DNA of 64,000 nt from Bifiguratus adelaidae (taxonomy: Eukaryota > Mucoromycota > Endogonomycetes > Endogonales). Shown here piece by piece: positions 57,426-64,000 of this stretch. Position 1 is the stretch's first letter. Every line of letters starts with the position of its first letter. Made by a program: the position numbers and the translations under genes. The notes under the pieces were generated by a model. That model was given only the letters and a program-made list of their open reading frames with translations. It did not search any database and had not been told where the DNA came from. The stretch covers positions 1 to 64,000 of the forward strand of contig MVBO01000059.1 in the NCBI GenBank assembly GCA_002261195.1, in the 5' to 3' direction.

Positions 57426-59371
57426 CTAGTTCCTACCAAAAAATCGCGTCATGACATTAAGGTAATGCTTATTGATGGTATCTGGCTCGTTTTGATAAAG
57501 GGTCATAAGGACGCCCATGGCAGCACTGAATAGAATCACATCTCCATTAGGCACGTCCCGGACGTAATGCCACTTGACCAAGCATTTCCAAAAAGATTCT
57601 AGCGAGCGAGGCAAGCAATAGAGACCGAGCTCTACAATCATGGTTGGTTTAACTGCGAATGATATCAAAAAGGATTAGCTCGCCTTACCTAGTTGCCGGC
57701 CCTTGGACTCTATTACTACGGTGGAACCAGCAACGATGCCGGCCATCACATACATCCACGACCGCTCCCGATTTAAGGTATTCCGCAGTAGACAAGGCGT
57801 AGCCATGCCAAAAGTCACATACGCAGTCAAAAATATGGCCGAGCGGAGTGTTGATTGGAGGAATCGGATGAGGACCATCTCTGGTCTGGGGAATAGGACA
57901 CAGTTTTAGGCAAAGTTCTTGATTCGGGGAACGTCGGACTTTCAAGACTTACTCTGTAAATATTTGATTGTAACGGAACACGCCGGTCATGACCTAGGGT
58001 CGTCAGGGTGCGATTTGGTTGAAGGTCATCTTCGGACTTACCGCATTCAACGGTGTATAAAGCTTCAGGGCGCGCCCAAATTCATTGAAAGCCATCATGA
58101 ACTTGTGGTTGACGCAGCCCTCTATAGTGGGATGCTGTAACGCACACATCACCTTGTCATGATGAAGATGCTTGGGTATGATTTGAGCGATATTTGGACT
58201 GACATTGTTTGCAATGAATTCTCGTGAGGAGACATCCGCAGGTATTCCGATGTTTGAACCTTGCGTTTTCAGCTGTCGAACAGTCGCACCGATGGCGGTC
58301 GTCAGTGGGGCGGCCATGCTCTTGAACTCTGGCTTCCATCCTGAATGGACAAGAAGGAATCCATAATACGCTCTCGGAAGCGTGTCACTCTCAAAGAGAA
58401 AACTCCAAATGATCTGTGCTGAAGCCAGCATCATCACGAAGGGGCCTGATGCATCTGACAAAAACTTGGCGAGCTTGTCATCCCACTTCTTTGGAATGAC
58501 CAGCTTTCTCTTCTCCCCCGGCTGGAAGCCAGTCATATCTAGCTGTTCCTTGATCTCAATCGCTTCCTGCCGTCGCTTCCTTCTTCGATATTCTGCCCAT
58601 CGCTTCATCAGCCAAGCACATCCGAATTGACCGGCTCGAGTCACGAGGTACAACATGATGGCTTGACGTCTCTGCTTGTTCTTGTCCAGACTTAGAGACA
58701 ATCCAGCTACAGCTCCAGCGATGAGAGCGTTTAGCTTGTCGCTTGATCGATCTGTTGTATTGCGCAAATTGCGGAGAATACAGAGAATGGCCTTGTAGGA
58801 TGACATGAAGGTGGAGAGAAAGAGCGCAAAGTCTAGGGTATCCCTGTAACACAATGGCCGTGAATCGCCGCGTTTGGTCACTCCTGTCTTCCATTCTTAC
58901 CTTCCGGCCATTTGCCGTAGAATGCGCGGTCTTTTCAATGTGGGTCAATATAGGGTCTACATCCGAAGCGAACACTTTCTGGTTTACCTTTTGATCGCCT
59001 CCCCCGTGAGCACGGCGGGAATTGCGCCAATCGCATACTTGATTGTCCAGGAAACCACAAACGCTTTGATGAAGCCCCGGGAAACGTTCTGTGAGCATGT
59101 CTTGCCCTCATGTTGACACAGTGTATGAGGCTTGCCGTCCTTGGGAGTCAATGCTTGCAGCTGTAGGCGCTTTAAATTCTCACTAGACGGTGTGTCAATA
59201 CGATATGTGAACGTGAGCCATCTACCCCACACTCTTGTACCTGCTCAATCGCTTCAACTTCTCTTGAAACGTAGTGAAACCTTGTATGATCGCCTCAGTT
59301 TCCTTGTCAGTGAGAGCCTTGGAGGTCAGCTGAGCCAGCGCCTCCAAGAAGTTCTCCCATGTCTGCGACAT
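57426..59371 (-). CDS. TMEM135-like multi-pass membrane protein (peroxisomal/mitochondrial)
   Basis: About 560 aa in six or more exons. Starts MSQTWENFLEALAQLTSKAL. Seen: a Cys-rich segment HTLCQHEGKTCSQNVSRGF followed by a hydrophobic helix, then DTLDFALFLSTFMSSYKAIL, GAVAGLSLSLDKNKQRRQAI, a basic segment (RRRKRRQEA), HPTIEGCVNHKFMMAFNEFG, and C-terminal helices (LTAYVTFGMATPCLLRNTLN, ILFSAAMGVLMTLYQNEPD). The order matches the TMEM135 N-terminal domain plus Tim17-like tail, a family tied to peroxisomes, fat metabolism and mitochondrial fission. The C-terminal splice is uncertain (see 56529-57425). Confidence 0.75.
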
Positions 59372-59662
59372 GGTGCAGAGAGAGAAGGTGTTCACACTCC
59401 CAAGTTGAAACCACGTGAATTTAGGCCTGTGCCCCAAAGTGTGAGTGGAGGCAAAGGAGCTAAGCGAGGAGAGTGAGAGGGGTGGACCCGCGTCCAAGAG
59501 AGCACGCGTACCTGAGACCAATGTCTATGATGTGGATAGCTATACGCAATACGTGGCCATGGCAATGATACAACACTGAAACATTGCCCCACAGGGACAA
59601 GGCACCCCCGTTAAGGCGGAAGCCACCATGCGGTGTGACACGAGCCAAAGTTTAACACTTTC

Positions 59663-61753
59663 ATGGCACTCGCTCCTGCAGTGGACTTATGTATACGGTG
59701 TAGCAAGACTCGTGGAGAAGTTCCACCTCCTTTGGTGGGACCGACGAGCGTCTTTGCTGGCGGCCGTTTGTTTCTATTTGGCGGGAGATTGGTGAGCGCG
59801 AGGCTCATGACCAATGACTTGTATGTCCTCGATCTCGGCACGATGGTATGGCAAAAGCACCGCACTGACAAGGACACGGTGGAAGTAGGCGAAAAGCAAG
59901 AAAGACAAGGTGGCGGGGAAAGGCGGCCCAAACCGCGCTATTTTCACTCTGCAAACGTGTGGGGCAGCAAGATGATTATCTTTGGTGGTATGGGATACTC
60001 TGCGGAGGCCGAGGACGGATTATGCGTATTGAACGATGTGTGGGTGCTTGACACGGATACAATGGAATGGAGTTGTCCTTCTACAAGAGCTTCTGCCATC
60101 CGACCCAAAGCGCGATATGCACATCTCTCCGCTGTCAGTGGTAGTCAATTGCTTATCTTTGGGGGCCAAGACATTGCCAACGCATACATTGCAGAAGTAA
60201 ATGTCTTGGATCTACGATCCTGGACATGGATCACAAACTATCCCTTTCTCAAGCATGCCGGTGCCTATCGCTCGGTCGCTATGGTCGATGACTCCGCAGA
60301 CGTGATACAAGGCATACCTACATCCGAACTTTTGAATCTATCACCCATCAAGGAAGATTTTGGGGACAAATCCGCGCCAGGGAGCGCTACTCCGGTTGCG
60401 GATATATCACCTACACGCGGGCGGATGGAGGTTATGGACATTGGTCAAAATTCCCAAAGAGATTCCGCCTCGGACGAGCTACGAAAACAAGTGCTCAACG
60501 CGACAGCACATAACGTATCTCTGCATCAATCGTCGGCAGGTCCACCAGTATACATTTACAGCAATCACAATTTTGCCAACATCAACAGAGAATTACATGT
60601 CGTTAAAAGCATCGATGCCAACAATGTACGAATGGAGGATCGATCTGCTTCCATGACGGGCCATCTCTTACCACCTGGTCTGAGATTTCCTTCCGGAGCT
60701 ATCTTGGGACATCATCTACTGCTATGCGGTACCTACCTCACTCCACAAGTGCAGACATTCACGTTATGGGCGCTCAATCTATCAAATTCAGTCTGGACCA
60801 GAGTTGACATTGGCAGTACTTTCCAAACTGGCTCCTGGAATCGAGGCGTCATTGACATGAGCAATGCTCGCATGTACGTGTTTGGTCACAGGGGTCGTAA
60901 TCTCTTGGAAGACTACAATCACCGTCAACTCAATTTCGATCACTTCACCATTGTAGATCTAGAATCTCTCGGCTTGTATCGACCGCCCAGGCATATTGCT
61001 TATACACCGTTCATTGATCTTGGTCTACACATGCTCAATCAAGGCATAGCTGCGGACATGACTGTTGTGAGTGGAGATGGACAAAAGTTCCGAGTCAATT
61101 CGGTCATTCTGCGCAGTCGATGGCCGTTTGTCAGCACACTGTTTGCCAAGGAAGCAGCAAAGAAATCTAAACAGGCTCAAGAAACAACCACCAATTATAA
61201 TTTGGCTTTCCCGGAGTCATCTCCGATCGTCATTGCATTTCTACAATTCATTTACACAGACAGTCTTTCGACACCTCAGCAGCTGCGGGCGAATGTTGTC
61301 GGTCAATTGTTATTGTTTGCCAAACACTATCGCCTACCGCGGCTCTGGACACTCTGCATACACACGCTTCATCAAATGCTCAACATAGCCACAGCGGCTC
61401 TCATTTACGAAACGGCAGCTCTAGGAAATCACGCTCCGCTTCAAATACGCGCTCTCAAAGCAATGATCGCCGCACGAAAGATACGCAATTTCGAAGAATA
61501 CACCTCTCCCGAGCATCCTCATCCTCCATCTTCACCAATTCCATCGCCGAAACCCATTCCACCCCATATGGCCCCCTACAAACCCGGGTCGCCGACGATA
61601 CCCATGCGCACTCGAACTTCTAGCCTTGGTAAACCTCCAGTAACCTGGTCTTCTGATCGTACGCGCAGCATATCCTCGCCGTCTCAACTCGCTCCCGATC
61701 GTATAACGGAAAAACCACGAACGCCTCCGGCAACACCCATCACAAAGGGTTGA
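59663..61753 (+). CDS. kelch-repeat/BTB protein (possible Ral2 relative)
   Basis: 696 aa, no intron. Kelch blades: SVFAGGRLFLFGGRL, NDLYVLDLGTMVW, RYFHSANVWGSKMIIFGGM, NDVWVLDTDTMEW, RYAHLSAVSGSQLLIFGGQ, INREL..., then a BTB/POZ fold (DMTVVSGDGQKFRVNSVILR, WPFVSTLF, FLQFIYTDSL, LLLFAKHYRLPRLWTLCIHT) and a Pro/Ser-rich tail ending PRTPPATPITKG. Fission yeast Ral2, needed for Ras1 activation and cell shape, has the same kelch-BTB layout; the assignment is by architecture only and could equally be another kelch-BTB scaffold. Diverges from the TMEM135-like gene over 291 bases. Confidence 0.78.
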   Translation: MALAPAVDLCIRCSKTRGEVPPPLVGPTSVFAGGRLFLFGGRLVSARLMTNDLYVLDLGTMVWQKHRTDKDTVEVGEKQERQGGGERRPKPRYFHSANVWGSKMIIFGGMGYSAEAEDGLCVLNDVWVLDTDTMEWSCPSTRASAIRPKARYAHLSAVSGSQLLIFGGQDIANAYIAEVNVLDLRSWTWITNYPFLKHAGAYRSVAMVDDSADVIQGIPTSELLNLSPIKEDFGDKSAPGSATPVADISPTRGRMEVMDIGQNSQRDSASDELRKQVLNATAHNVSLHQSSAGPPVYIYSNHNFANINRELHVVKSIDANNVRMEDRSASMTGHLLPPGLRFPSGAILGHHLLLCGTYLTPQVQTFTLWALNLSNSVWTRVDIGSTFQTGSWNRGVIDMSNARMYVFGHRGRNLLEDYNHRQLNFDHFTIVDLESLGLYRPPRHIAYTPFIDLGLHMLNQGIAADMTVVSGDGQKFRVNSVILRSRWPFVSTLFAKEAAKKSKQAQETTTNYNLAFPESSPIVIAFLQFIYTDSLSTPQQLRANVVGQLLLFAKHYRLPRLWTLCIHTLHQMLNIATAALIYETAALGNHAPLQIRALKAMIAARKIRNFEEYTSPEHPHPPSSPIPSPKPIPPHMAPYKPGSPTIPMRTRTSSLGKPPVTWSSDRTRSISSPSQLAPDRITEKPRTPPATPITKG

Positions 61754-61840
61754 GCCAGAGCCAAAATAGAATATTTGTTCTTCATGTTGCTGTATGTTGT
61801 TGTTGTTATTGTACATGTAAGGCATTCTGTATTGGTACAT

Positions 61841-62968
61841 TTAAGCATCTACTCTACTCTTACTCACCATAAACGCTGGAACAACCCATCGTCCACAACT
61901 GCATTGGTCTCCTGCCCAATTGAAGGTGCCCAATTTCGCATTGCATTTTGGACACTCGATGCGGCCATCCAACGACCCGTAATTTAGGTGACTTTCGTTC
62001 GCTAGCGCCGGTATCCATTGCATGGGTTCAATAAAGAAGGAGGTACATGTGGATGATGTGGTATCGTTGAGGGAGTTGAGGGTGGCGTCTCGTTTATGGT
62101 ACGAAAAGGCGTGTTGTCCTTTACCAGGCGCATGCTCGATAATGTTATCTAGCGCCAACAAAGGTCGTCTAAGGAGCCATGAGTATGGGAATAGAAGGTA
62201 CTTAAGCATGGCTTACCGGCACTTTTTGCATTTCATGTACCGCGGCCTGATTTGACCGGTCGTTGCGGCTTGTGCAGGATCAACACCCAGCGTCATGTGA
62301 GAAATCATGCCGTAGGCCACGCGTTCATCTGCGTTCGCTTCCATTAGAAAGCGACGATAGGCGACTTGTTGGACATCGACCTTGCAATCACTCGCTTCAT
62401 AGACCTTCAATTGCTTCCGAAAGCCCTCATTTGGATCGGCCATTGGCCGGATCGACTGTATCTGCGCCAGAGCTTCCTCTGCCGATAGGTTGTGCATGGC
62501 CATGAGGTAGGCAGCTACGACCGTGCATGATCTGGAGACCCCTGCGACACTATACAAGATGATAAGACCATGCGCTATCCCACTGATCCATCAAACTTAC
62601 CAGTGCACAAGGATCCTGCCTTTTTTGTTCAATGCCTCTTGTATGAAGGCATTGCACTCGTCAAAGTGTTGAATGATAAGCGTCTCGGGCAAATCTTCTA
62701 CATTGACAATCTTGTAGTCGAAATGCTAAATAGCAGTGTAAGATTAGTCACAATGACCCGTCAGGACTTACTTGTCCGTAAATAGGTTGAAAAGGACCAA
62801 GCGATAGCACATGCGAGATATTGCTTCGCTTCAAGTCTTGTAGATCCGATGCAGCTGCATGTCTACAGAGTGAGCTCAGGTCTCCTCATCCATCACCTAC
62901 CCTCCCACGTATATGCCCTCGGTGATCTGCTGAGCCAGCTCGTCCTTCATTGGAAAGAGCGTAAACAT
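61841..62968 (-). CDS. YVH1: YVH1/DUSP12 dual-specificity phosphatase
   Basis: About 300 aa, five or so exons; first exon MFTLFPMKDELAQQITEGIYVGG. Seen: VLSLGPFQP, VEDLPETLIIQHFDECNAFI, HC|VAGVSRSCTVVAAYLM (HCxAGxSRS with the catalytic Cys split by an intron), then the zinc-binding C-terminus: YMKCKKCRRPL, FIEPMQWIPAL, ECPKCNAKLGTFNWAGDQCS, CGRWVVPAF. These are YVH1 hallmarks. The C-terminal zinc domain releases Mrt4 from pre-60S subunits in ribosome assembly, largely independent of phosphatase activity (family knowledge). Converges on the kelch-BTB gene with 87 bases between stops. Confidence 0.94.
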
Positions 62969-63178
62969 GACGTCATGAATCTATGCCCATTGTGGCTGTG
63001 CGCTTTCGATCGATCAATGTTTGCCCAACCGCCGTGCTTAGCTGGTAAAACACTGCGGATCCAGATCCATGGATAATCTACGTTGTCTGCATCAGCCACC
63101 TGTATGTGTACTCAACACGTTGTCCCCTTCTTTATCCCTGATATCACACCACCACATTTTAGTGCGAAATTCCACAGT

Positions 63179-63185
63179 TATAAAA
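63179..63185 (+). promoter_or_regulatory. TATA box of the right-edge membrane protein gene
   Basis: TATAAAA about 57 bases before the ATG at 63242. Confidence 0.55.
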
Positions 63186-63241
63186 GGGAGACAAGCCAGG
63201 TCTCACTTACTCCAGAATAGCTTATTTCTCTCTTTTACGCC

Positions 63242-63982
63242 ATGAATACTCAGAACGCTTGGGATGAACCAGCGTATGGTTCGATGCGTATGCCTGAACC
63301 CCAAGTACCCAGCAATACATACAACACTCAAAACGCATGGGAAGCTCCCTCCTCCACTTATGATACACATAACGCTTGGGAGACAGGTCCAACGCAACCT
63401 GCCAAGGCCGCTCAACCCACAGAGCCACACGCGGATGCTTATCAGTATGCGGGAACGCGGTACAGTAAGGGGGATGCGACGCCGGCCAATCCTTACAGCG
63501 CCACTTCCATGAACACTGGACCTGTCCTCGCCACCGATGCAGAGTACGCTCAACCAGAAGCGCCTACTTTTGCGACAAAAGCACGAGGACGACCTTCACT
63601 CTCACGGTTAGGCATGCGCATCGTGATCCTCATATTGTCCGTTGGCGCTTTTGGGTTCTCTGTCGGTGCATCCCCAGTAAGTGATCATGTTGCAGAGATA
63701 TTGGTACGAGCATATGAATCTGACAAACGTATAGTATTCTGGTGAAGGATTTCCATTTAGCAACCAAGGCGCATGGATCTTGGTGGACATTGCCGCTTGG
63801 CTTACCATCATCGTCTCCTTCTTCCACATCTTTATCTATTGTTCACGTCGATTTAGAAGGGGCGAAAAGATGAAGCGCTGGATTGTCATGCTCGTGGACC
63901 TTGTCTTGGCGGTTCTCTGGGGTGCTGGCTCGTTAATTGAGATCATTCAGTTCAAGTGTACCCCAGGTACCCGAAACGGATG
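63242..63982 (+). CDS. NAWE-repeat membrane protein, incomplete at right edge
   Basis: Exon 1 63242-63676 and exon 2 63735-63982, then a donor GTAAGT at 63983, so the gene continues past the window. N-terminus has three NTQNAW(D/E)-type repeats (MNTQNAWDEP, NTQNAWEAP, DTHNAWET) in a Pro/Ala/Gln/Thr-rich cytosolic region of about 110 residues, followed by RLGMRIVILILSVGAFGFSV (helix 1), WILVDIAAWLTIIVSFFHIF (helix 2) and MKRWIVMLVDLVLAVLWGAG (helix 3). The helix spacing suggests a four-pass MARVEL-like fold, to be confirmed by the missing end. Not assigned to a family. Confidence 0.7.
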
Positions 63983-64000
63983 GTAAGTGATACGTTCACC

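Overview
The window is nuclear DNA of a filamentous fungus. Genes are dense and intron-rich, with introns of about 45-60 nt, GTAAGT-type donors and CTAA/CTGA-like branch sites. The gene set includes KIN1, OST1, SET3, WHI3, DOA1, a Zn2Cys6 regulator, MFS sugar transport and GH6. Several genes fit an early-diverging (Mucoromycota-like) fungus better than an asco- or basidiomycete: alkylglycerol monooxygenase-like, MEIOB-like, a tau-repeat protein and a NagZ-type GH3-GNAT fusion. The lineage is an inference from gene content only. I saw no tRNA, rRNA, CRISPR array, virus-like element or intact transposon.

1-10 kb: KIN1-type polarity kinase, an EF-hand MscS channel, the small 2-oxoglutarate dehydrogenase subunit KGD4 and an OXNAD1-like flavin/NAD reductase, all on the minus strand. 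A YciI-like gene then diverges on the plus strand. 10.3-12 kb is a gene-poor stretch holding a decayed copy of the first exon of the neighbouring aldehyde dehydrogenase. 12-18.2 kb (plus strand): ALDH3-type fatty aldehyde dehydrogenase, a 59-aa microprotein, a WHI3-like RNA-binding protein and a mitochondrial-type acetyl-CoA acetyltransferase. The last of these converges on a TREX-2/PCID2-like PCI protein with 21 bases between stop codons.

19.9-30.1 kb: secreted GH6 cellulase diverging from DOA1/UFD3 (PLAA), then a methyltransferase, a MEIOB-like meiotic OB-fold protein and a low-complexity 448-aa protein. 30.9-41.9 kb: alkylglycerol monooxygenase-like membrane enzyme, a CaaX-ended small protein, OST1, a Zn2Cys6 factor, secreted agmatinase, a Rab5-class GTPase and a small membrane-anchored protein. 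42.3-50.5 kb: RNPS1-like SR protein, divergent SKP1-like protein, a dead MDR oxidoreductase pseudogene, the GH3-GNAT fusion and a four-repeat tau/MAP-like protein. 51.3-64 kb: SET3 (PHD+SET), sugar transporter, TMEM135-like protein, kelch-BTB protein, YVH1/DUSP12 phosphatase, and a membrane protein cut by the right edge.

The genes do not form one pathway. Functional themes recur: polarity and microtubules (KIN1, tau-like, kelch-BTB), lipid and aldehyde metabolism (alkylglycerol monooxygenase-like, which would release fatty aldehyde, and ALDH3, which oxidises it), RNA handling (WHI3, RNPS1, PCID2) and protein turnover (DOA1, SKP1-like). The most notable items are the MEIOB-like gene, the tau-repeat gene, the GH3-GNAT fusion, the insert-bearing SKP1, four GC-AG introns, stop-free 3n introns, and an inverted microsatellite pair flanking the DOA1 start codon.
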